From: Maricaulis sp.
GTDB lineage: Bacteria > Pseudomonadota > Alphaproteobacteria > Caulobacterales > Maricaulaceae
Assembly: GCF_015665295.1 (NCBI RefSeq)
Contig: NZ_JADFAJ010000027.1
Span: forward strand, 1-64,000
Direction of reading: 5' to 3'
DNA length: 64,000 nt
This document shows positions 1 through 7,762 of the stretch, in pieces. A program made the translations under genes and the position numbers. The first letter of the stretch is position 1. Each line of letters opens with the position of its first letter. The notes below the pieces were generated by a model, which saw only the letters and a list, made by a program, of their open reading frames with translations, did not search any database and was not told where the DNA came from.

Positions 1-224
1 GGGCGTTCATCCGGGCTCTCCTCGATGGCTGATCGTTTCGCAACAACCAGTCTCAAGGCTTCAGCCCGGGTGAACAACCTTATGAGAACTCACACCTAGA
101 TCCCATCCCCACCAGCGAGCCGTATCAAGGCAGCGCCGTCATAGCTGATCGAAGACAGCCGCGTCGCGGAAAGCCGGGGACACGCCATTTTCCGGGCTCA
201 AGGGGCGTGTACCTAAAATCACCG

Positions 225-480
225 CAACATGTCCTCGCCCTTGATGGGCGAGGTGGCTGGGCGCGTCAGCGGCCAGACGGAGTGGGTGATGGGCGGTGGA
301 TGACGGAACGCTGGCGCGTCTCACCCCTTCCGTCTCAGCGCTTCGCGCTGATCCACCTTCCCCATCAAGGGGAAGGACCCGGTGGCGCCACATCTCCTCG
401 CTACCGCTCGGCCCCCTTCGACCCTCCTTCGCCAAGGCTTCGGAGGGCCACTTCCCCCGCCTTGCGGGGGCAGAACGTCA
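225..480. repeat. Dispersed intergenic palindromic repeat, copy 1
   Basis: A string of short hairpins lies in non-coding DNA: 233-253 (CCTCGCCC arms), 335-351 (TCAGCG arms with a TTCG loop) and 356-376 (CCTTCCCC arms). They are separated by GGC-rich spacers ending in stretches such as CACCTTCC. The style matches the copy at 2041-2150. It resembles the CACCTTCTCCC/GGGAGAAGG intergenic repeats common in alphaproteobacterial genomes. Function is unknown. The limits are approximate. Confidence 0.5.
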
Positions 481-634
481 CTCTGGCTCCCACCCCACCA
501 CACTGGGCCCACCCTTCCCCCATCCTTCCCCCAGTCTCCGCCATCGCCTAACATCGGCGGGGAATCGCTTGACCAACCGGCATCTTGGAGCCTAGATGCC
601 GGCAACTCCCCCGGTTGCTTCGTCGGCCGGGCGC

Positions 635-654
635 AAGGCTCCTTCGGGAGCCTT
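635..654 (+). promoter_or_regulatory. UUCG hairpin covering the RBS of the NYN gene
   Basis: Perfect 8-bp stem (AAGGCTCC / GGAGCCTT) closed by a TTCG tetraloop, ending six bases before the ATG at 661. The only Shine-Dalgarno-like motif (GGAG at 647-650, about 10 bases from the ATG) is in the right arm, so the hairpin would sequester the ribosome binding site. It could instead be a terminator, but the bases after it (TGCCTT) are a poor T tract. Confidence 0.5.
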
Positions 655-660
655 TGCCTT

Positions 661-1281
661 ATGCGGACCACTGTTTATGTCGATGGCTGCAATCTCTATT
701 ACGGCTCGCTGAAGGGCACGGCCTATAAATGGCTGGATCTGGAACGGCTGATGCAGGTGCTGCTGCCGCTCAACCAGATCACCCGGATCAAGTTCTTCAC
801 GGCACGGGTGCGCGGACGGCCGGAGGACCCGGCCTCGGCGGAGCGGCAGAATGTCTATCTGCGGGCGCTCGAGGCGCATTGCCCGACCGTCGAGATCATC
901 TACGGCTATTTCCTGATACACCATATCCACATGCCGCTCTCGCACCCGCCGAAGGAGGGGCGCAAGTCGGCGCATGTGATCCAGACCACCGAGAAACGCT
1001 CGGATGTGAATCTCGCCGTCAGCCTGGTCGATGATGCCTGGCGCGACAGCTATGACACGGCGGTCGTGATCTCCAATGACAGTGACCTGGCCATGGGGCT
1101 GGAGCGGGCACGCACCCTGGGCAAGACGATCGGCCTGGTCACGCCGACCCAGAGACGGGCCTCGAAACAGCTCGCCCAGCACGCTGATTTCCGCCGCGCC
1201 CTGCGCGCCAATCACCTGACCCGGGCGCAATTGCCCAAGATCATACCGGGAACCGGGCTGAGCCGGCCCGACACCTGGTAG
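661..1281 (+). CDS. NYN-domain (LabA/DUF88-type) protein
   Basis: A 206-residue protein of the NYN family, a PIN-like fold found in putative metal-dependent ribonucleases. Visible family marks are the N-terminal VDGCNLYY segment (first Asp and Asn), a central EKRSDVNLA segment and the SNDSDL motif near residue 140, which together supply the acidic residues expected of the active site. The domain fills most of the protein; the last 30 residues are basic. The ATG at 661 was chosen because the family core starts at once after it and the upstream codons are low-complexity. The gene stands alone, convergent with the next gene 21 bases on. Its RBS lies in a UUCG hairpin. The substrate cannot be told from sequence. 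Confidence 0.85.
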   Translation: MRTTVYVDGCNLYYGSLKGTAYKWLDLERLMQVLLPLNQITRIKFFTARVRGRPEDPASAERQNVYLRALEAHCPTVEIIYGYFLIHHIHMPLSHPPKEGRKSAHVIQTTEKRSDVNLAVSLVDDAWRDSYDTAVVISNDSDLAMGLERARTLGKTIGLVTPTQRRASKQLAQHADFRRALRANHLTRAQLPKIIPGTGLSRPDTW

Positions 1282-1302
1282 GGCATGCCCCGAGCGGGCA
1301 GG

Positions 1303-1851
1303 CTAGCCCGGAAACAGTTGCACGCCGATCTCGCGGACGCCGTCGCCGTCGCGCAGCAGGCACATCGCGCTTTCCATGCCCTGGATGTAGCAGGCCATGT
1401 CATGGCCCATCGTGCGCAGGGCGTCGATGTCGGCCTGGGTAAGGCCTTCAGCGGGGTAGAAGGGGAATTCGGCGTTTTCGCCCGGCAGGTGGATGGTGTT
1501 GTCGAGATGGGTGAAGGCGGTGAGCCATTCGTCGAGACTGGCGGCCAGCTGGCCCGGCTCGGCCCAGGCGAGGACCATGACCTCGTCGGTGGGGAAGCGG
1601 CCCTCATAAACGCGGTCGCCGGCCGCGTTGGCAAGGCTGAGCGTGGCCCAGGTGCGGCCGTCATCCTCACAGGTCGTGGCCGCGGAAGCGGTCAGTCCGC
1701 TGGCCGGATCGCCGCCCCAGTCCGCCGTCGCGGTGAGACCGCAATCGGGCCCGGTCGCATGGGCGCCGCCCTTCTGGGCGAAGGCCGGTGTGGTCAGCGC
1801 GGCGATGGCGATGAGACCGGCCGTGACGGTGTGGCGAAGCGTGATGCGCAT
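1303..1851 (-). CDS. Secreted hypothetical protein
   Basis: A 182-residue protein that I do not recognise. It begins with a clear Sec signal peptide (basic n-region, AGLIAIAAL core, cleavage expected after PAFA around residue 25). The mature part is acidic and has four cysteines (in DCGLT, TTCEDD, MACYI and MCLLRD), which could form two disulfides in the periplasm. A good Shine-Dalgarno (GGGGAGA) lies about seven bases before the ATG. It is convergent with the NYN gene and has no operon partner. A periplasmic or exported role is inferred only from the signal peptide. Confidence 0.7.
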   Translation of the reverse strand: MRITLRHTVTAGLIAIAALTTPAFAQKGGAHATGPDCGLTATADWGGDPASGLTASAATTCEDDGRTWATLSLANAAGDRVYEGRFPTDEVMVLAWAEPGQLAASLDEWLTAFTHLDNTIHLPGENAEFPFYPAEGLTQADIDALRTMGHDMACYIQGMESAMCLLRDGDGVREIGVQLFPG

Positions 1852-2040
1852 GATGTCTCCCCTGAATGCAGCCCCAGACTAGAGCGGTCATGATGAACAG
1901 GGAATGGATCAAATGGGTGAGGCGGTTTGAGGGCGGGACCTGTTCCCAAGTGGCTGCAAGGGAGCGCCCACGCGCGTACCTCTCACCAAAGCCGCGTGTC
2001 AGCCAGCGGGCCGTCTCCGGCTTATCCCCCGCCGCGCGCC

Positions 2041-2150
2041 CTTTCCTTCTCCCTTGGGAGAAGGTGGCCGGAGGCCGGATGAGGGGGGAAACGCCTGCTG
2101 GCACCGGGGTTTACCCCTCACCCTGACCCTCTCCCCAGGGAGAGGGAAAG
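2041..2150. repeat. Dispersed intergenic palindromic repeat, copy 2
   Basis: A perfect palindrome at 2045-2064 (CCTTCTCCC / GGGAGAAGG) is followed by a GGCCGGAGGCCGG block. A second element at 2115-2147 reads CCCCTCACCC and CCCTCTCCCC...GGGAGAGGG. The pattern is that of the CACCTTCTCCC family of alphaproteobacterial intergenic repeats and matches the style of copy 1. It lies between divergently oriented genes. Confidence 0.6.
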
Positions 2151-2567
2151 CTGTATTGCCCAAAAACTTATCCGCCCCTTGCTGAGCCATGGGAGACTGC
2201 CCTCGGTTTTCGGGACGGGAGGCACGAGCTCAGTCACTTGTGCCCGGAAGCGAGCGGAGCCTGTCCGCGTCTCGGGGGTGACATCCCGAAGCTCCGGCAG
2301 GGCCTGCGAACCGGTCCCGGGGCACTAAACGACCGACCCCATGTACCGGCCGCATTGGAAACGGGGTGGAGACAGCCCGGGAAAACTCCGCGAACGGGAT
2401 GTCGGCGATGTCACGTTATTCAAATCAACCGGTTACCGGCATTGGCCGGCATCCCGTTCCCCTCCCATCTCTCCGACGTTTCGGCGTGCGGAGCCAACGC
2501 CGTGCCGACTCCCCCCTTCCAATTATTCGCAACCCGGCGTGTAATCGGCGCAGCACGGGAGGCTCAG
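2151..2567. other. Long gene-free leader of the YeeE-like operon
   Basis: About 400 bases with no credible gene. The + frame is open back to 2238, but its residues are unlike the membrane protein that follows. I compared the stretch with cobalamin and SAM riboswitch cores and found no convincing match. A Shine-Dalgarno-like GGGAGG lies just before the ATG at 2568. The promoter could not be placed. Confidence 0.4.
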
Positions 2568-3023
2568 ATGGAAAATTTCACACCGGTCTCGGCACTGGCC
2601 GGCGGCGCGCTGATCGGATTGTCGGCGGTCTTGCTGATGGCGCTCAACGGGCGGATCGCCGGGATTAGCGGCCTGTTGGGCACGGCCCTGTTCGGGGCGC
2701 CCGGGGATCGCGCCTGGCGGCTCTTCTTTCTCGGCGGCATGGTCCTGGCACCGCTGGTCATGCTGCTCGTGCCCGGCGAGGCGCGGCCTTCGCTGGCGGT
2801 GGACATCACGTCGAGCTGGCCGCTCCTGATCATCGGCGGACTCCTGGTCGGCTTCGGCACGCGGCTCGGATCGGGTTGTACCAGCGGGCATGGCGTGTGC
2901 GGCCTGTCGCGCCTGTCGGCGCGCTCGCTGATCGCGGTCCTCGTCTTCATGGCGGTCGGCATGGTCACCGTGACCGTGATGCGCGGCAGTCTCGCCAGCC
3001 TGATCGCGGGAGGGGCATCATGA
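2568..3023 (+). CDS. YeeE/YedE family membrane protein, first half
   Basis: A 151-residue membrane protein with about four hydrophobic helices. It belongs to the YeeE/YedE (DUF395) family, members of which move thiosulfate or related sulfur compounds. The diagnostic segment is GCTSGHGVCGLSR near residue 105, with the conserved cysteines. Full-length YeeE proteins carry two such halves; here they are split over two genes that overlap by ATGA (3020-3023). The ATG at 2568 follows a GGGAGG motif. The substrate is inferred from the family, since no sulfur-metabolism gene is adjacent. Confidence 0.85.
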   Translation: MENFTPVSALAGGALIGLSAVLLMALNGRIAGISGLLGTALFGAPGDRAWRLFFLGGMVLAPLVMLLVPGEARPSLAVDITSSWPLLIIGGLLVGFGTRLGSGCTSGHGVCGLSRLSARSLIAVLVFMAVGMVTVTVMRGSLASLIAGGAS

Positions 3024-3448
3024 TGCGCAATCTCGCCGCCGGCCTGGCCGGCCTCATCTTCGGGCTGGGCCTGGTCATCGCGCAGATGACCAATCCGGCC
3101 AAGGTGCTCGCCTTTCTGGATATTTTCGGCGCCTGGGACCCGTCCCTGGCGCTGGTCATGGGCAGCGCCCTGGCCATCACCGCGATCGGCTATCGCCTCG
3201 CCTGGCGCCGCGCCGGACCGGTGCTGGGCGGTGAGTTTGCCCTGCCCTCGGCGAGCCAGATCGATGTTCGGCTGGCGGCCGGCGCGGTGATGTTCGGCGC
3301 CGGCTGGGGGCTGGTCGGCCTGTGCCCGGGCCCGGCCCTCACCGCGCTCACGATCGGCGGACCGCCGGTCTGGATCTTCGGCGCCGCCATGCTGGCGGGC
3401 ATGGTCGCCTTCCGCTTCCTGCCCGCCGCCGGTGCGAAACCGGCCTAG
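3020..3448 (+). CDS. YeeE/YedE family membrane protein, second half (DUF6691-like)
   Basis: A 142-residue membrane protein, the partner half of the preceding gene. It has four to five hydrophobic segments (from about residues 5, 40, 83 and 115) and the matching signature GLCPGPA near residue 106. The ATG at 3020 overlaps the upstream stop, so translation is probably coupled; an ATG at 3023 is the alternative. The two halves are expected to form one pore with the paired cysteine motifs facing each other. The stop codon overlaps the convergent gene by four bases. Confidence 0.85.
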   Translation: MMRNLAAGLAGLIFGLGLVIAQMTNPAKVLAFLDIFGAWDPSLALVMGSALAITAIGYRLAWRRAGPVLGGEFALPSASQIDVRLAAGAVMFGAGWGLVGLCPGPALTALTIGGPPVWIFGAAMLAGMVAFRFLPAAGAKPA

Positions 3449-4428
3449 CTGGTCGCGGCGGTCGTGGTCGCGGCCGAACTGGCCGCAATCACGGCGGCCA
3501 CCATGGCGGCCTGGGCGGCGACCACTGCGGTCAGCGCCGAGATACTGCCGCCCGGCGGTGCCGGACGATCGGCGACGAGGACCTGGTGCGCCAGCCGGGT
3601 GCGGGCATGGCCGGCACCGCGGCAAAGGCGCGGCAGGGCGTCGCGGATGACCTCCAGCTCGGCCATGTCGGCAGCAGTCAGACCCTCGCAGGCCCAGGCG
3701 ACCAGCATGGTCTTGTCATGATCATGGCGCAGCTTCGCTTGCGCTCTGGCGGCGTCGCGCAGCGCACCGAAACCGGCCACGACCTGGTGCGGGTTGGTGC
3801 CGGTCAGCGTGCACAGGCGGGCGCCCTCGCGCTTGTGGCCCCGGAGCACCCGGTCGGCGGCGAAGATCGCCTCGGCCGCCTCGCGGCGGGCCACCACCTC
3901 GCCCGGCGTGGCGCCCTCGGCGGCATGGGCCGCAGCAAACATGTCGGTGACCGACATGTCGCGGCGCCACCAGGGCGGCTTGATCGCCTGCTTGATGGCG
4001 AAGAAGCGGGCAATCAGGGTTTCGGCATTCTCGTCCGACAGGGCAAGCACCAGCGCCGCCCGCGATCCGCCGGCATGAAGCGAGCCGGTGCCCGATGCTC
4101 GGCGGGCATCCTTCAGCGCATTGCGCAGGGTGAAATAGCGCTGCGGATCAATCGACCGGGCCGCCATCATCGCGGCATAGATCCAGCGCAGCGCACCGGT
4201 CGGCGCACGCCAGCCGCCGGATTCGTCCTTGAGGATACGGAAAATCTCCCGGGTGCGCTGGGTCAGGCGGCGGACATCGTTCCCGCCCTCGCCTTCCGCG
4301 GCACGCAGCAGGGCCGTCGCGGCAAAGGGGCGGGCATCGCCATCGGGGCGAGGCCGGCCACGGTCGAGCGCTTCAAAAAGCGCGACATAGCGGTCCAGCG
4401 CGCTTGCGGTCTCGACAGGGTCTGACAT
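3445..4428 (-). CDS. Hypothetical protein with hydrophobic C-terminal tail
   Basis: A 327-residue protein I cannot assign. It has no signal peptide. It is largely helical in appearance and rich in Ala and Arg, with a tryptophan-containing centre (PPWWRRDMSVTDMF). The last 30 or so residues are almost only Ala, Val, Thr, Ser and Met, which could be a tail anchor or a low-complexity end. GAGGAGG lies nine bases before the ATG, so the start is well supported. It runs convergent to the YeeE-like pair and overlaps it by four bases. Confidence 0.7.
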   Translation of the reverse strand: MSDPVETASALDRYVALFEALDRGRPRPDGDARPFAATALLRAAEGEGGNDVRRLTQRTREIFRILKDESGGWRAPTGALRWIYAAMMAARSIDPQRYFTLRNALKDARRASGTGSLHAGGSRAALVLALSDENAETLIARFFAIKQAIKPPWWRRDMSVTDMFAAAHAAEGATPGEVVARREAAEAIFAADRVLRGHKREGARLCTLTGTNPHQVVAGFGALRDAARAQAKLRHDHDKTMLVAWACEGLTAADMAELEVIRDALPRLCRGAGHARTRLAHQVLVADRPAPPGGSISALTAVVAAQAAMVAAVIAASSAATTTAATS

Positions 4429-4524
4429 GACACATCCTCCTCGGCTGGCGTCCAGCCTAGCATGAGGCGGGAGCGGCTCGGGGCGGGACTGGCCTTGGTC
4501 GCGTCCCCTCCCCGGTTGTCCGGG

Positions 4525-4710
4525 TCATCCGCGGCGCGCGATGATCCAGACGGCATGAACAATGCCGGGGATATAGCCGAACAGGGTCAGCAGGATATTG
4601 ATCCAGAACTGGGGGCCGATGCCGACCTGGAGAAACACGCCGAGCGGCGGCAGGAAGACCGCCGCGAGAACACGGATGATATCGCCGCCGGTGACGGTTT
4701 TTTCTGGCAT
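4525..4710 (-). CDS. YqaE/Pmp3 family small membrane protein
   Basis: A 61-residue protein with two hydrophobic helices (about residues 10-28 and 34-56), typical of the PMP3/UPF0057 family. The family pattern is visible: LAAVFLPPLGVFL in helix 1, then W-IN-LLTLFGYIPGIVHA in helix 2. Members are linked to membrane potential and salt stress, mostly from work in yeast and plants. A GGGGAGT Shine-Dalgarno supports the start. It is divergent from the ParA-like gene. Confidence 0.9.
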   Translation of the reverse strand: MPEKTVTGGDIIRVLAAVFLPPLGVFLQVGIGPQFWINILLTLFGYIPGIVHAVWIIARRG

Positions 4711-4871
4711 GGCCCACTCCCCTGGCTCGATATCGTTCGAACAGAAGCCGACAATACGGCGAAATTTCGACTTAAATCCCGGTCCGCCGCTTAGACCTCG
4801 CGCAAGACATGCCTGCTTTGATAGGTGCTGAGAAGGCCGTTCTCACACGGCTACACGGGAGAGGTGCTGTC

Positions 4872-5816
4872 ATGGCAGGCAAGGCTCAGGTCGTGGTTTT
4901 CGCGTCGCAGAAGGGCGGGTCCGGAAAGACCACCGTGTCGGCGCACATGGCCGTCCAGGCCGAATTGTCCGGCGCCGGTCCGGTGGCGCTCATTGATACC
5001 GATCCGCAAGGCTCGATGGCGAAATGGTGGAATGCCCGGGCCAGCGCCGCGCCAGCCTTCGCACGGATTTCGGTACCGGATCTGGGTCGCGACATCGAAC
5101 TGCTCTCCGATGCCGGCTACCGGCTGATCATCATCGACACGCCGCCCGCCGTCACCTCGACCATCGCCGAGGTGATCACCCATGCCGATCTCGTCGTCCT
5201 GCCGACCCGGCCCAGCCCGCACGATTTGCGCGCTGTCGGACCGACCGTCGATATCGTGCAGATGCAGGACAAGCCGCTGGTCTTCGTGATCAATTCGGCG
5301 ACCGCCCGGGCCCGGATCACCGGCGAGACAGCGGTCGCCCTTTCCCAGCACGGCACGGTGGCTCCGGTCACCCTGCACCACCGCGTCGACTTCGCCGCCT
5401 CGATGATTGACGGGCGCACGGTCGGAGAGGTTTCGGACACCAGCCGCTCGGCAGCCGAGGTCGCCAATCTCTGGGCCTATCTCGAGGACCGGCTGATGCG
5501 GATGCGGGCCAGCGATCCGCGCGACCTGATTGACCGTCCGCCGCGCTCGACCTTCGAGGCTGACATCCTGTCACCGGCCACGGCCGGCATGTCGAGCCAG
5601 GAGCTCGACGAGGACGAGGACGCGCTCGAAAACCAGCCGGGTTATGCCCTGGCCGGGATGGGGGCACCGCCGCCACCGCCACCCGCGCCGGAACCCTCCG
5701 CCAACTCTAACTGGGACGGGATCGATCGCCGCAAGGCCGATACCGGCCCGCCGCCCGGGAAGCCGGATCGTCGCCGCCTCGGCCACCAGCCGTTCGGCCG
5801 CCGCTTCACCGCCTGA
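4872..5816 (+). CDS. ParA-like partition/positioning ATPase
   Basis: A 314-residue protein of the ParA/MinD superfamily. It has a deviant Walker A KGGSGKTT at residues 14-21, including the signature lysine, a Walker A' region IDTDPQGS, and a Walker B region LIIIDTPP. No N-terminal helix-turn-helix is present, so it is a small ParA of the type that relies on a partner for specificity. After about residue 215 it carries an extra acidic, then proline-rich tail ending in basic residues (IDRRKAD, PDRRRLG), probably disordered. The ATG at 4872 follows GGGAGAGG. It is not the usual chromosomal parA: no parB, gidB or mnmG is near. The next gene, 23 bases on, is a likely partner. Confidence 0.85.
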   Translation: MAGKAQVVVFASQKGGSGKTTVSAHMAVQAELSGAGPVALIDTDPQGSMAKWWNARASAAPAFARISVPDLGRDIELLSDAGYRLIIIDTPPAVTSTIAEVITHADLVVLPTRPSPHDLRAVGPTVDIVQMQDKPLVFVINSATARARITGETAVALSQHGTVAPVTLHHRVDFAASMIDGRTVGEVSDTSRSAAEVANLWAYLEDRLMRMRASDPRDLIDRPPRSTFEADILSPATAGMSSQELDEDEDALENQPGYALAGMGAPPPPPPAPEPSANSNWDGIDRRKADTGPPPGKPDRRRLGHQPFGRRFTA

Positions 5817-5839
5817 GCCCCGACACGAAGGACCCGTTC

Positions 5840-6388
5840 ATGAGCGCCAGATATGCCAGCCTTCATGCCGGACTGCTTGCCCGCAAGGGCGAGGCCTCGC
5901 CGGCCATCCCCTCACCGATGGGCCAGGTCTCCTATAACGACCTGCCGCAGCGCCGTGACGTCGATCCGCCGCGCCCGGAAAACCTGCCGCGTGAGGCGCG
6001 CCGGCCGGATGCGCCGCTGTTTGCCCGCAAGCGCCCGCCAAAACCGTCGCTCGCTCCCTCCGATCCACCAACCGGTTCCGAAAAGTCTGGCCAACAGACC
6101 TCGGAAACACCCGCCTCCGCCTCGCCGCCGGGCGGGTGCTGCAGCGGGGCGGCATCCCCCAGTCCGCCGCCCCCGCTGCCTGGTCCCGATGCGCCGCTCG
6201 ACCATCGTGCCGCCGTCCGCCTCACGGCCGAGCAGAAGCGGCGCCTCGGCACGGTCTCGGTGCAGATGAACTGGTCACAGCAGCGCATCCTCGCCATCGC
6301 GCTGGATGAGTGGCTGGACCGCCTGTGTGCGACCGAAATGAAGAATTGCGCCTGCCTCAAGGCGCGAAGGCCGGACGGACCTCCCTGA
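5840..6388 (+). CDS. Putative ParA partner with disordered linker and RHH-like end
   Basis: A 182-residue protein of unknown function, directly downstream of the ParA-like gene and probably co-transcribed. Three parts can be seen. The first is a short basic N-terminal segment (residues 1-20, including HAGLLARKGEA). The second is a Pro/Ser-rich, low-complexity linker to about residue 120, with a GGCC cluster. The third is a compact helical end of about 50 residues (RLTAEQKRRLGTVS, then a helix ending LDEWLDRL), which resembles ribbon-helix-helix proteins. Basic N-terminal peptides that stimulate ParA ATPases and RHH DNA-binding ends are known from plasmid partition partners. The functional link here is inference. 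Confidence 0.65.
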   Translation: MSARYASLHAGLLARKGEASPAIPSPMGQVSYNDLPQRRDVDPPRPENLPREARRPDAPLFARKRPPKPSLAPSDPPTGSEKSGQQTSETPASASPPGGCCSGAASPSPPPPLPGPDAPLDHRAAVRLTAEQKRRLGTVSVQMNWSQQRILAIALDEWLDRLCATEMKNCACLKARRPDGPP

Positions 6389-6437
6389 TTGCGCTAGGCT
6401 CATGCGATGCGCAGCCTGGTCTGAAAAGGGGGGAGAC

Positions 6438-7220
6438 ATGGATATCCACGCGCACAATCGCGACGCCTGGAACCATGAGAGTGAAAGCAGCGACAGCCCC
6501 TGGTGCCGGCCGGTCGATGCCGCGACCATTGATGCCGCCCGCCAGGGCGACTGGTCGGTCATCCTGACGCCCAACAAGCCGGTTCCGAGAAACTGGTTTG
6601 GCGACATCACGGGCGCCCGCATACTCTGTCTCGCCAGCGGTGGCGGCCAGCAGGCACCGATATTGGCAGCAGCCGGGGCAATCGTGACCAGTGTCGACTT
6701 CTCGCCGGCGCAGCTGGCCAAGGATGCCGAAATAGCGCGCCGGGAAGGTCTCGCACTCGACACGGTGGAAGCCGACATGACCACGTTTTCAGGCCAGGTC
6801 AGCACGGGCCATGACCTCGTCTTCAACGCCACCTCCAACCTGTTTTCCAGCCAGATCCTGCCGGTATGGCGCGAATGTTCGATGGTCCTGAAGACCGGCG
6901 GTCGCCTGCTCGCGGGTTTCATGAACCCGGACTTCTTCCTGTTCGACCATGACGAGATCGATGCCGGCGGCCCGCTGACGGCGCGCTATCCGCTGCCCTT
7001 CTCGTCCGCCCGTGACCTGCCTGCCGGGCGCCGCAATGACCGCATCCGCAATCGCGAGGCGTTCGAGCATTCCCACAGCCTGGAAGAACAGATCGGCGGG
7101 CAGATCGCAGCCGGTTTCTCGGTCGAGGGTTTCTACGAGGACCGCTGGTCCCCGCAAGCCACCCGGCTCGACCCGTTCATGCCCACCAGCTTTGCGACGC
7201 TCGCCCGGAAACGCGACTAG
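6438..7220 (+). CDS. Class I SAM-dependent methyltransferase
   Basis: A 260-residue Rossmann-fold methyltransferase of unassigned substrate. The SAM-binding motif I reads ILCLASGGGQQ near residue 58. The acidic residue after strand 2 lies in VTSVDFS, and a motif-IV region sits at LVFNATSN. The N-terminus (NRDAWNHES) resembles small-molecule methyltransferases. The ATG at 6438 has a strong GGGGGAG upstream; an open frame back to 6402 lacks one. It is 49 bases after the ParA-partner gene and may be co-transcribed. Confidence 0.85.
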   Translation: MDIHAHNRDAWNHESESSDSPWCRPVDAATIDAARQGDWSVILTPNKPVPRNWFGDITGARILCLASGGGQQAPILAAAGAIVTSVDFSPAQLAKDAEIARREGLALDTVEADMTTFSGQVSTGHDLVFNATSNLFSSQILPVWRECSMVLKTGGRLLAGFMNPDFFLFDHDEIDAGGPLTARYPLPFSSARDLPAGRRNDRIRNREAFEHSHSLEEQIGGQIAAGFSVEGFYEDRWSPQATRLDPFMPTSFATLARKRD

Positions 7221-7333
7221 CTACCCGCAAACGCATGGCTGCCTTCCTCGCATTTCACCCCCGATTGGCCAAACGGCCACATTCTCGGCATGTTTACCGC
7301 CATAACCGGCCCGTCACCACGAAGGGAGAGCGC

Positions 7334-7735
7334 GTGGCCCAGGCCTATTCCATGGAAGGCTTCGAGATTCGCATCGACAGCAAGGTGCTGGAGATGCGGA
7401 CAGAGGGTACACGCACGGCCGTGATGGGTCGCGATCCGGGGCGCTCGTTCGAAAGCTTTCTTGCCAATTCGGACATCGCTGGCATCCTCTTCGACGTCCG
7501 TGGAGCAAGCTATGACTTCACACCGGTGGCATGGGAGGAGCGGGCACGCGTCGTCGCTCGAATCTGCCAGCCCTATCCGACCGCCTTCGTTGGGCGTCCG
7601 GAGCAGGAAGAACAGATCAACCGAATCATGGAATTGCTGGAAGAGCGCGGCGGGATCGGCCTGCAATGCCGGTCTCGCAAGGTCGCGCGAATATGGCTTG
7701 ATGGCCACGTGGTCGCATCGCCTGAGACCAATTGA
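7334..7735 (+). CDS. STAS-like protein, tandem copy 1
   Basis: A 133-residue protein that looks like a STAS/SpoIIAA-type fold with alternating strands and helices (GILFDVRGASYDF, EERARVVARI). No catalytic motif is visible. The GTG at 7334 is chosen because it follows GAAGGGAGAG and because it aligns, residue for residue, with the start of the next gene (xxxxYSMxGF in both). The downstream gene is a clear paralogue. The STAS assignment is by eye and uncertain; family members bind anti-sigma factors or small ligands, but no such partner is adjacent. Confidence 0.7.
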   Translation: MAQAYSMEGFEIRIDSKVLEMRTEGTRTAVMGRDPGRSFESFLANSDIAGILFDVRGASYDFTPVAWEERARVVARICQPYPTAFVGRPEQEEQINRIMELLEERGGIGLQCRSRKVARIWLDGHVVASPETN

Positions 7736-7762
7736 TCCTGCTGACACAGGGGCACCAACCGC

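Larger units (their letters stand above)
1..660. other. Gene-free leader with palindromes
   Basis: No convincing gene was found in these 660 bases. Several frames stay open because the DNA is GC rich, but their translations are low-complexity and rich in Pro, Arg and His. An imperfect inverted repeat (arms about 5-17 and 63-75, one mismatch) may be the terminator or end of a gene lying outside the window. The region from about 225 to 480 is made of dispersed short palindromes, listed separately. A UUCG hairpin sits directly in front of the next gene. Confidence 0.6.

Noticed and set aside
2151-2567. Possible cobalamin or SAM riboswitch before the YeeE-like pair
   Set aside because: GGGAGACTGCC recalls part of a B12 box, but the rest of the core is missing.
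4872-5816. ParA-like gene as the main chromosomal parA
   Set aside because: No parB, gidB/rsmG or mnmG is adjacent, no parS-like site was seen, and the C-terminal tail is unlike canonical ParA.
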